From Brachycybe producta (Eukaryota > Arthropoda > Diplopoda > Playtdesmida > Andrognathidae): a stretch of DNA of 64,000 bases. The notes under the pieces were generated by a model, which was not told where the DNA came from, did no database searches, and worked only from the letters and a program-made list of their open reading frames with translations. Shown here one piece after another: positions 11,771-23,600 of this stretch; the stretch's first letter is position 1; every line of letters starts with the position of its first letter. The stretch lies in NCBI GenBank assembly GCA_036925085.1, contig JAUPFP010000001.1:15476842-15540841 (forward strand), read 5' to 3'. The position numbers and the translations under genes were made by a program.

Positions 11771-14740
11771 TTCTGTACACCTAGAATCACTTCGCCTTTT
11801 TTCTACCAGGGGCACCTCTCACTACCACAGCATCCAACATGGTGCTTGGTTTTGGAAACACCCAAATGGGTAATTTCTGGGTCTGCAGACATTTCCAGAG
11901 GCACCCCTGCATCCAGCAGGATTCTCACATACTTGGATACCACCTGACGGTAAGTCTCTTCATAAGCTAGCCACACTGTTGGACACATGAACTTTTTAGC
12001 ATGGCCAGTCATCTGCAACTCAACAGCAGCAACTGGCGTGAGTTTAATCCGGATTTTACTTCTTTATGCACCACGGGTCGATAGAAATTGACCATAAACG
12101 ATAGTGGTCGAGAACTCCCTGTCCCTGCAGTATGATCAGAGCTAACCCCAGTACATACTGCACTACCTGGCTTTTGCCAGGTTTTACCCAAGCAACTTTT
12201 CTCATGGTTGCAGTCTTAGGACAGTCCTGGTTAATGTGCAGTATCTCGCACAAAAACGACGGTCCCAGTTGCTTTGGGGCTTTTGCACCTACATCCATTT
12301 GACCACATCTCTGAGGCATTACCGATTGCTGTCTTCCACCCATGCTCTGATGTTTTTTACTTATTCCCTTTCTGTTTTTGTCCAGTGTACCATGCTGACT
12401 TGGACAGAGTAGTCACCTTTGCACCCGGTGGGTTAGAATACTTTGCAGAGCCTTTCGATGACACCGCACCACCGCAATTCTTGGCTGTGGCCTCTGTCTC
12501 CGGTACTTCAGTAATAGGCAAGCAATGCATCTTCTGGCGGCTGCTGTTCTTTGGCAGATGTGCTTTGTTGGCCAATGCCAGCACGTATTGGCCTTCTATC
12601 CCCATATTTCTTTTTGGCTCGCTGGCTGTTTTTTCCTAAATGGGTGATTTGGCAGCCTTCCCATTCATTGGGAGAAACACATTCTGCTAGCTCCACATAG
12701 TGCCTGTAGAATGATTAGACCGACTCAGTACATCCTTGCATTATTCTTTTCAGCTTGTAGTAAAGCACCTGAGCCTGGTCTTCAGAGCTGGAACAATAGA
12801 GCATCGTTTTTTTTCAGTTCGTACCAGGTCAAGTCTGGCTGAGCCTCTACCACCTGGGCGTTATACTCCTCAGCTGGGCCATTCAACATAAACGTAAATT
12901 AACTGCAGCTGGCATTATGTCACACCTCAGCTATAAGAATCGCACTACTAAAAAAAATTTTTTTGGGGGAAGATGAGTTTAAAGTTGCATTTTTTTTATC
13001 TCAATCTATTGTAGGGGAGCCGAATAAATGGATATTGTTTATAATCAAAACCTTTTTCTGCACTTGAAAAGCCCATCAAAGTAAGCCATGAATCTTTTAA
13101 CTTTAAACTCATTTTCCCAATAAAGTGTTTTTTGAGTTGTGCCACTCCTATAGCTGAGATGCGATATGTCCTGTGCTGAGCCCAGTCCATGGCTTTGAAC
13201 TGATGGAGGAATGGCACAATATCCTCCCATCTGTCATAATAGCCGAATGACTGGATAGGGTTATAGAACCCCACACCGGGATTTCTGTTGGAACTACAGG
13301 AGTGGGTGCCCAAACAGCAGTACTAACCATGCGAGGCAAGCTACTCAGGTACCCCTAGTTTGTCACAGACAACCTCTAATGGCTCTGCCAAGCAGACCCT
13401 TGGTTGCTGGACAGGTGGAGGAACTCCCTGGCCAACCCCCATAGGATTGTCCTGAGCTTCTCATCTTGGAGGTGCTCCACAAGCCACAGCATGTAGAACC
13501 TCTCTGTGTGCACCTTTATGCACTGGTGATAGTGAAAAGTGGGTATTGAGAACTGACTGGGTCAGATGCCCTTGTTACCGAAGGATGTCTATCCCATAGG
13601 TCACCTCCAATTGCTGCTCGGATTGTGCGGCCAAAAACGACCGGGCATCCCGAGCCAGATCTTCTGATTGCTTCACCAGATTTCTAAGAAGCCTAGCATA
13701 ACGTCCTTCCGGATGTGTGACAGTGGAAGCGAGGACTCCGGTTCTTAATTGGGCTCCTCTTCCCAGCAGACTTTGCACCATGATGAAGTCTCCACCCAGA
13801 ATTTCGGTGAGTGGGACTGCCCCCATGGCGCCATCCTCCATGGTGGTGTCACCATGTCTGCTGCCGTTGAGCACAAACCCACCCTGTTGAAGCTCTCCTT
13901 CCGCCCGTTCTGAATCATGATAGTGCAATTCCCACTTTGCTTTCCTACCAGTTCCTCGAGTCCTGGCATTTAACGTGCAAACACTGTCAAATACTGCTCC
14001 ATGCCTAAGTAATGGAATTCCAACATAGAAAATAGTAACGCCATGGACTAGAGCTTGTGAAATAATGTTTCCAATAGACAGAACCATAAACAACTGTAGT
14101 TCCATGGTTCAGCTGCATTTCCACTGACCAAGTGTTGTGCCCTGCAGCCTACTAACTGCTATGTCTTTGACCGAGACAGTGGTCAAACACATGGTTCTCT
14201 ACTGTGCGAGAAGCTGTTTATTGGTATGTGGTGCCTACACCAATTGGAACGACCCAACTGGCCCGCTAATATTCGAGTAAGATTGCAAATTCCACTTACC
14301 ATCCCGACTCCATCCAGGGACTGCATGTGAATTTGAATTTGAATTTGAAAAATTACTCTGCAAGCAGCCATAAAGGCCTATGGCAGAGGGACAAGAGTCC
14401 AAGTCCATGTGTAGCACATCTAAAAGAACCATTCGGTGACGGTAGTCACTGTGGAGTTTCTCGCTAAAGACAACAGACGAATTTAAGTGGCAAAGCGAGG
14501 AGTACAGCGAACACCAAGAGTGCCGTACACTGACACAAATTTACCGGTCATAGCAACGGCAGAAAAACGGTGATTTCTCGGCTTAAATTCCCTTTTCCCC
14601 CCGCAAAAAACTCCCCAAAAGATATGGCAGAGGTACAAGAATAAAAGGTGTTTAATAACGCTAATGTTATAAAGAATGAAATGTCTGAAGAATTGCCTGC
14701 CTATAGGCTAATATCATGTAATATCAGGCCCTGTGGCAAG
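11771..14740 (-). mobile_element. Gypsy-type LTR element C, gag and 5' LTR (fossil)
   Basis: Minus-strand parts: an LTR remnant at about 14245-14740 whose inner edge (CACCAAT then TGGAACGACCCAACT) matches element B at 33770; a gag N-terminal region at about 13575-14105; a capsid-like segment at 12996-13320 (FYNPIQSFGYYDRWEDI, like element B's NPVHSFIRYDGREDI); then nucleocapsid-proximal sequence down to about 11840. Pol and the 3' LTR are missing. It is old and broken in many places. It lies antisense to VPS18 and carries a short dispersed repeat at 14327-14419. Confidence 0.7.
14327..14419 (-). repeat. Short dispersed repeat (SINE/LINE-tail-like), copy 1
   Basis: It shares a GAATTTGAATTTGA tract, AATTACTCTGCAAGCA, a GCAGAGGG block and a GTCCAA block with 55097-55180, which lies in the opposite orientation. 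The (GAATTT)n-type end looks like a tail. It lies inside the LTR of element C, so it inserted later. Confidence 0.6.
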
Positions 14741-15061
14741 AAGTAATTTGTGTTTTAATTTGTTTTTTAAATTAATTAAATTAAACAAATACCTTTTTTC
14801 AGTGTGATTCGTAAGGGAAGGATCACACATACTGAAAAAATTAAAATGAATTTCACTTTGTAATGCATTAATCAGAAAGACCATATACAGTACATCTCTT
14901 GAGTGCTAAGAAATGCAAGGTTTGTTTGGATTTCTATTTTTGGTGGGTTTTCAGCATGTATGATTTTTACCTAACACAAAGTTGTGATCTTGATATACAA
15001 TGTGTGTTTTAAATGTAATGTAATTTATACTTTATGTATTTTTTTCTGTTTTTATTCAAAG

Positions 15062-15171
15062 GCCTACATCACCAGTTGTGTCTGTGGTTGTTTGCAATAA
15101 CCACTTAGTGATGGCACTGGCCAATAAAACATTATTGAAGCTGGACATTATGAATCCCGAGCAACAGGATG
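15062..15171 (+). CDS. VPS18: VPS18 exon, N-terminal propeller part 1
   Basis: The acceptor follows a T-rich tract ending TTTTATTCAAAG. The exon starts with one base completing a codon, then 36 codons (PTSPVVSVVVCNNHL...MNPEQQD), and ends in phase 1 before GTTAGT. The single leftover G joins the AA of the next exon to make Glu. The missing upstream exon must therefore end with two bases of a codon. Confidence 0.92.
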
Positions 15172-18100
15172 GTTAGTTTCATAATTTCATTTCTAGTGAG
15201 TAGTGAGAGAAGTTCAAAAGTTAAGCCCTTTACGTTCAAAGTTCCATTGTCTTTCCGTAGCAAAACAATGTCAACAAGAACCCAGCCACCTGCAATGACA
15301 TTTTGCAGTTGAACATGACCTTGCAAAATAGTTAGTCTTAAAGGGCTCCTTGGCACACTTGCCATGGAACATGTTCATGTGATTCACTATCACGATTTTT
15401 TTTGCTTCACGTGGTGATGAGTGCCAACCACTGCCTGCTTGTTATTCGTGAGCAGTCACACCAATAGACTGCATTGGAAAACATAGCCTTACATTTTTTC
15501 TTGTTAAAAAAGATCTCAAGTATATTTGTACTCATGGGACAAAAGTTTTTTTTTGTTAACTGATAATATATTTCACATTATCTTTCTTATGTTAACTGTT
15601 TCATGTTAAACGGTTGCCATTGCATTAGAACTATTAGAATTATCCAAGAACACTTTTCTGGGAATGGTTAATGAGGCACCAAAACACATTCACCAGATTA
15701 TGCCTCAAAATAAAAGATGGCAGAGTCCAGAACTATGTTAGAATGACACATAAATTCGGCTTTGTCAATGACGTCATTATATCAACCAAAACATTAGCTG
15801 CCATTGCACATGGATGCTTTTCTGTGCGATTACATGGTTTGCACGCTTTCACTCGAGAAAGTGTTAGTGTAAAGCCAGTGAATGGTAAAAGTAAAGATTG
15901 TGGCCAGTCACATAGGCAACTCCTTATGAGCATGCTGATTTTAACACCGCGTGCTTTACCAGACGTTAATTTTCTTTATGATTTGCACAGGATATAAAAA
16001 TGGAAGTAACTAAACCACGGTTACTAATTTGTTTCTCCTTATTGTCAGAAATTGACCTTTCCAAATATGCTGAGCATAAAGCAAAGATACAAAACTTATT
16101 TCTGGATTTCACTGGGCATCATTTGCTGATCGGAATAGTTGGTGCTGATGGTGAAATGCCTGTAGATGTCATTTATTTAAACTGGAACTCTAAGAAACCG
16201 AAATCTGCAAGTAAAATAAAGGTGAGAATGTCATACATATAATTTAAATAAGAGTGGAATGTGCTTCTCTGTGTCCTTAAGTGTTTCTAAGATAATTAAC
16301 TAGTGGGGTAACGGGGTAGCAAAATTCACTGGCAATTGTACCCATCAGTAGAATTTCTTTTCGTCCGCCCTTTTATGACGTCAGACCAAGTAACAAACCA
16401 ATTAGAAATTGATGACGTTCATAAAAGGGCTGAACAAAAGAAATTCTAATGCTGGGCACAATTGCCTATGATAAACTGTAGTTTAATTTTGCTACTATTA
16501 TCCCCTTCCGTTTTTTATATTTGAAAGAGAAAATGAGTTTTTCATTTTCTCTGGTGTGCACATGCGCGTCGTTTGTTCCTTTTTTTTACTCCTTTCATTT
16601 CAATTTCAGTCACCCCTTCCACGTTTTTCCCCTCTACATTTCTCTCTCTCTCTCCCCCTTTCTACACTTTCCAACCTTTTCCCCTCTCCAATTTTATATC
16701 ATGGGGTTCTTGGATGGGGAATGTGCAACATATAGTTGACCTTGAGAAAAAAAGTGGTTCATTTTAGGGCTGGGCCGGTTCTGCATTTTGGAATACTTGC
16801 GAGGAAGTATGAAGTCATCATTGAGTGTAACGAAGAAATTACAATTGCTAATAAACTCAGCTACATTAGTAAATACCTAAATTTGCTTTAAATAAAGGAA
16901 AATTGTCATTGGAATTTAAAATACAGTGCTCTAGTAAATGTAATTTTAGGTTCTGTATTGCACAGTCTCCACCATTTTATTTGCATGTTCAATTGAAATG
17001 TAAAATAATTTTTGCTTCTGGCAAGGGAAAAATATCTAAGCCCCCCCCCCCCCAACAATGAAATCCTGCCTATGCCCCTGCATAGACTTAAATACCGAAG
17101 AAAAGGATTCTGAAAAGAACTTTTCAGAATACTCTAATTGTTCCATTACAAAACAAAAAACAAACTTGACCAATCAATTAATTGACCATTGGTTGCAAAA
17201 CTTATTAGATATATGAATCATCTTCATCATTAGAAAAAAATATATAACCCCGTTGACTTAGTGTTGCTGCTTACCAGGGAGATCTTTTTATTTTAAGGGG
17301 TGGCACTGTGAAGAAAAGGACCACAAGCCCCAGCGAGATGTTTACATTGTGGTGATCAGCAGTTATTCGTTTTCTCCTTTAAAACCATTTTCAGTAACTT
17401 AGTGCATGACCGTGCATGTTTTCAACCGCGCACACGGGTTATTTAGTGTATATATCGTTATGTCTTAACTTGTAGATTATCTGGGTTATGATTATCTTGT
17501 TTAATTGTTTTTGACTATGTGTTTTCTGGTTGTGTATCATTTCATGTACTTTGCAGTTCATTATCATGTACCAATTATTTTATACTGCATATATAAAGCA
17601 TCCACATTCACCACGACAGTAATGGTCAGTAACCCAAGCCTCTGTGTTCACCACTACAGTAATGGTCTGTAACCCTCCATATCCTTCCAGCCTTTTCCTT
17701 GCAAAGGTAGCGTTTACGAGCAAATTTGGGGTGCCTTCAGCGGCTGCTATCAATGTGGACGGTTTGTCTTGCTAGTCATCTAACTCACGTTGAACCCCAG
17801 CGTTCCTCTGGATCGTAAACAGACACTTGATCATTTGGACAAGCTTAGGTGTTCTGCAGGTTTCGACCTCAGGCAATTCCTCTGGCAAATATAGTGGTGG
17901 ACCTCCTGGTCAATGCAAGTAAATAAATTGATGCATCAAATAAATAAAACTATTCAAAATGTAATTTGCAGTGTTTGTGTTGAGATTATTCAAATATTCA
18001 ATTTATTAATAAAAAAAGTTGTGCAATAACTACAACAGTTGTGTGTAGCAACCACAACAACATTCTTATCTATAATGAAAGAGAATTCAGCTGTGCATAA

Positions 18101-20555
18101 CTAGGTCAACTCTCTGTACAGTGGTACAGTGTGGAGACAAAGTTCTGCACGATACTCCAAAAAGAACCGTGCCGGGATCGCTCGTGCATTGATTGTTTAA
18201 ATTTCGTAAAAGAGAAAAATTCACTGTGTTTAAAAAATTAAGAAATATTCCTGGAAAACAATTTAGAAATTTGATTTAAATCATTTGCTGTTTTTTTTTA
18301 ATTGTTTGGAATGTCATATTGAATTGTAAACTTCATCATCATTTTGTCACTGTTCTTGTGGTGTTGTTTTGTGTTGTATCTGGTATTGTGGATTTTATAA
18401 CAGATATTAATACTTTTAGTAATGAGCAATTTTTTATTTGTTACAGGGTCATAATATAAGTGCTATTGCATGGGATGCAAGAGCAGCTGATGAAACTGCC
18501 ACTGGAGCTGTTTTAGTAGGAACTAAGAAAGGTAACATACAATAAAGTTAGTCAAAAGGTGTGGTTTTAAAGTGGAAAGACTCCTCAAATTCTCCCTTTT
18601 CTGTTTTTAAGAAGTAGAATTAAAAAGAACACAAAAGTATTCTAGAAACTAGAAGCGTGGTGTAATCACTTTAGGGTATTTTCATCTTGATGTCTTTTAA
18701 AATTATCTTTTTATGTTTAAAAATGAACGAACACAAAGCTAGAATATACTTATCAGACGATATTTTTTTAATTTTTGTCTATTGAAAGTTATTAGCAAGG
18801 ATTCTGAAAGATATCAACATAAAAATGCTATTAACGGATTCAGCTACTGTTTTAGTTTTGAACACACCTTCATTTTCTCCTTATAGCCTTCCTAGAGCTC
18901 AATAACTAAACTTCTGAACACTTAAATTCCAAAAAATTGAAATAATATTTTAACTGGTTGCCAGTAATCTGTTCAATAACTTTAGATTCTGAAAGTATCT
19001 TAAATAAATTTTCTTTCTGAGTAAAATATGAAAACTTTGAAACAAATTTTAGATTCTTATTTCAGAAAACGGAAAATTGAAATGTAACTCTGAAAATACA
19101 TATTCAAAACATTAAACATTTCAATTTTTATCTATATGGTGCTGATTTACATAGGAGTAGGTCTCCCCTATGGCCACCATAATTTTGAAATACCATGACC
19201 AACATTGTATGATCAGCTTAGTGTTTTCTGTGTCGTTTCCCCCTTATAAAGTAAATTTTTATGGCTTTAGAAATTGTTTTTGAATTTGTAAAACAGATGA
19301 TAAGTAATTTAAACATAATGAAATTCACACGTTGTTTAACGATTTAGTCTAGATATAAAATGTTTTCTCAAAACGTTTCAAGTGATAACATGGTTTTGGC
19401 ATTGGTTGGCACACTAAGGGTATGTGTTCACGGTCGAACAATAGGTTACAATACAGGTGTGTTCACTGGCACACAACAAAACTGTTTCACCAGTTGAAAG
19501 AGTTGTGGAGAGCCACAACATTGCAACAACCTTTTTGTCTAATGACTAGCATGTGCCAATGCAAATCCTGCATCCCTGCACCAAGCAGGATATCCACGTA
19601 CTTAGATGCCGACAATGTCGGACCGGCAACTGGCTGCGGTTTAACAAAGCCTTCCCTTCATCATCATCCATGAGTCAGTAGTAGAACTGGCCATCAATGA
19701 TCATAGCCAGAAACTATCGACCATCCAGCATTACCAGAGCAAAACCCGGTAAATAATGGAGCTCTGGCCTTCATCAGGTATCATCCGAGCGACCTGTCCC
19801 TTTGCCGCAGCAAAAGGGCAGTCATATTTCAGGTGTCCCATTTGATGGCACCCATAACAAGGACCTGACTGGAGTTGTGTCCCTCCTGATGCTTGGCCTG
19901 TACTTGGAGGCATTACTGGCAGATGTTCTCCACCAGAACCCGGCTGCTTTCGTTGCCTTGTCCAACTTGGACGGCACAGCGGCCTTTGCACCCGGTGCAT
20001 ACAGAGACAAAGACTTGCTAGAGGTCTTAGTGCTAGCCATGGTACCAGGGCTTTAGGCAACTGCCCGGTCTTCTGGTACCCCACGAGTACGGGCGGATAA
20101 TCTACTCACCCTTAGCTTATCGGCCTCGACGAGCTATGCCTCTTTGGAAAATGCTAATACTGTTCTCACTTTACAACCGAACATCTGTTTGGTTATTGAG
20201 GTCAAGAGTTTCCACTTGAAACGGATGAGCCGACAGGTCTCCCATTCGAACGGATACTTGTTTTGTCATCTCTCTAAAGCACGGGTAGAATGCCTGAACA
20301 AACTTGGTCTGACCCTGCTTCATTGTCTCAAAAGTCAAAAAGCAGATACGAGCCTGGTCATCAGAACATCTCCATTCAGGTGATGTCTGGACGAAACCAC
20401 CACATGAGAAAGTACTCTTCTACAGGAAAATCAAGTAGGTACATAAAGTAGCTGCACCTGGCTGCATCTGTCCAGCACTGAGCCTTAGCTTTGAACTTAC
20501 AGAAAACTGGCGCCAAATCCTCCTGGCCATTATAGCAGGTGAATGAGTGGACTGC

Positions 20556-20620
<65 letters not shown>

Positions 20621-23600
20621 AGCATATTCCATAATAGAGCATATATAGCAGGAATAAAGATTTACTTTAATTGCTACTGGTACATGCTTATATCTCAACA
20701 TCAGATATCAACAAATACCAAATAACTTGCGTTTAACAAAGGACAAATGGTATTTAAAGTTTAATTTAAAGTTTTTATTTTGTATCAATGTACAATTCCA
20801 AATAATTAAATTCATCTACAACCACTATTCGAGACCCATTTATATTTATTAAAACATCAAAACTTGATACCTTACCAAAACATGGTATCCTAGACTTATC
20901 CGGATTAATTTTCATTTTCAATGAGTGAAAATATCCAACTAGTGAGTCTATATCCTTTTGTAGATTAAATAAATCTTGTGGACTAGATGCATTAGCCAAT
21001 ATAGATACATCATCTGCATATAAGAAACAAGAGGAAAACTGTAAAAAGGACATCATCTTCCTTATATAAAATGTAAACAACGTGGGAGAAGACACAGTAC
21101 CTTGGGGTACACCTTTGTTAACTATAATAGATTCTGAATAGGAACCCCTTATATTAACAATTTGAGTGTGATCACGAATAAAATCTAAATAGAAATCTAC
21201 CAAATATCCTGGGATACCTTCTCTTCGCATATCATTGATCAACATTTTGTGATCTACATTATTAAAAGCAGAACTAAAATCTATAAAATATCAATAATTG
21301 TACCATGACCTATAAGAGATAATCTTGTAGCTATATTAAAATAAAAATCTTGTAATAAAAGTCTCACAAGAAAGATTTCGACAAAACCCATATTGTTCTA
21401 TCGGGAATAGATTATGTTCCTCAAGATATCGAATTAAATGTCCTGATATTAAACGTTCTAATAATCGAATAATATTACTGGTTATAGAAATAGGTCGATA
21501 AGATGAAACCAGACTAACATCTTTATTCTTTTTTAACACTGGAACTACCTCAGCCATTTTCAACTTTTTTGGAATACCAAATAACAGAAATTTTTCAAAT
21601 AAAGTAATTAAAACAATGGAGAATAAAGGGGCGTACCTTTTCAGTAAGCTATTAGGGATACTATTAGGGCCAGCTGCCTTGTTGACTTTAGTTTTTGTCA
21701 ATAAATTCAAAATATCAGTTACATTAAATAGATTGATATTATATATAGGATTCCTATCATATCCATTCAAAGAAATACCTGAAACATCACTATTACCAAA
21801 GAATCTACCAAAGGTTCCAGCAATAGCTACGTCATCTGTATGAATGGAACCCAATTCATCAATAATAGTATTTGGGAGATTAACTTTTCTATCAATTTTA
21901 ATCTGTTTACTAAGGTCCTGTAACGACTGCTTTTTACACTTGGCAATCACCATACTATAAAACTCACTAGTAACTTGTTCATCTAACTTAATTTGTTGTA
22001 ATTTATAATTAGCCATATCACCTAATGCATATATCTTCCTTAATTCCATCATTTTTTGTTTAACTTTTATACTTAAAAACTGATTAATAGACGCCGGAAT
22101 TCTTTTAATCTTTCTGCCAGCAAATATTATGGTATTGATTTCTAACATGAAATCAGCATAATTCAAAAGTGGATTCATACCTGCCATAATCAATAGATTT
22201 CTCAGTTTACAGACCTCAATACCTTTGTAAGTAATTATATTCTTATATTGTATATCAATTGGCTGAGAGATATTAACTACTAACTCTATGGCCTCATGAT
22301 CACATAAATAACTAATATTGGGGACAATTGCACATGCAACTTTATCACTCATATCAACTGGCTCCAAAATCAAGTCAAGATTATGATTCTTCCGAGTATT
22401 ACTCAATTGTATTTGTGAAAAACCATATAATCTTATAAAATCAAGAAAGGTTTCACCCTTCTTATCATCAGCAATCTCCGTATCGCAGTTTACATGAATA
22501 TTAAAATCTCCACCCAATAATACCCTAGAATACGAATCCACCTTAATGAATCCGAAAATATCATGAAATGTATTTTAACTCATCTACAGTAGTTTGTGGG
22601 GGAAGGTAGCAAGATCCCAAAAGTACTAGGTCATCTCCCATTTTTACTACAACCAAAACTAATTCAAAATTATTAGGTAGGTCTATATGTAACCTATAAG
22701 AGTTAAATTTCTTATTGACCGCCACCAACACACCACCTCCTCTTGAATCCCTATCTTTACGATATATATTAAAATTTTGCAAAAAGCATTGTCAGGTATA
22801 ATATGTGTTAACCACGTCTCACAAATCAATAAGAAATCATAATTATATGAATTTACATAAACATTCAATAAAGGTAATTTATTAACCAAACTACGGCTAT
22901 TAAAAGAAACTCCTCGTAAAAAACTCCACAAATTCAAGGGTCTTGGGGATTTAAATGTCATTAATTTGCCTCCCAGTGTTTGGTCCATATTGCGGTTTCT
23001 GGCACAAAACATGGTTCTTCACACTTGGTCCTCTCCATTCTCTAATGAAGATATTCGGTGGCCAGAAGCCCTCATACATTACACAAGTGCGATCCTTTGC
23101 GTCAAGAGCTACAAAGGAGGAGTCTCTAAAACTCCCATCTTTCGATACTTTTTTTACATCCAACACTTGTACTTTTCGTTGTACTAAAAACTCCTTAATC
23201 GAGTCGCTCAATGTTGGTATTGAGCCTCCGCCTTTTTGGCGGAGAGGTAGTGCAGAACCTCTTAACAGAGGTGTCGTAACTCCTTTTCCGGAAATAGTAA
23301 CCTTATGAAAAGGTTTACTCTGTACTTCTCCCCTTTCCATTGGTACAACCGTTTTCATTTCTGCACTTTTTGTTTGAACCCTTGCCTTCCTTTTATTAAC
23401 ACTGGATACAACCTTTTTCCATGGCTCCAATACTGACTGTGTAACAACTTCATTATGATTATTCAGCTTTGCTATCGGTTCCAATGATTTTGTAGCTTTA
23501 TTATTAGCTTTATTTTCCAAAATATCAAAACGGTTATTAGTTGTTTCAATAAAAGAAGTAAGCATTGATTGTAAAATTTCTATCTTCCCAGATATATTAA

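Noticed and set aside
9797-11815. A 672-codon open frame as a host gene
   Set aside because: It lies between an LTR with its purine tract and other retroelement sequence, and a second copy occurs at 60435-62885. It belongs to the LTR family. Its last few codons beyond 11770 are outside the element.
15671-15997. 108-codon frame inside a VPS18 intron as an exon or gene
   Set aside because: No known family, no splice signals joining it to the VPS18 frame, and the flanking exons already join in perfect phase without it.
17260-17900. Possible LTR with TATA box and primer-binding-like site
   Set aside because: Weak resemblance only. No second copy, no TG...CA pair and no target duplication could be found.
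20376-20701. Polyasparagine/polyisoleucine proteins
   Set aside because: They are readings of the (ATT)n microsatellite at the LINE tail.
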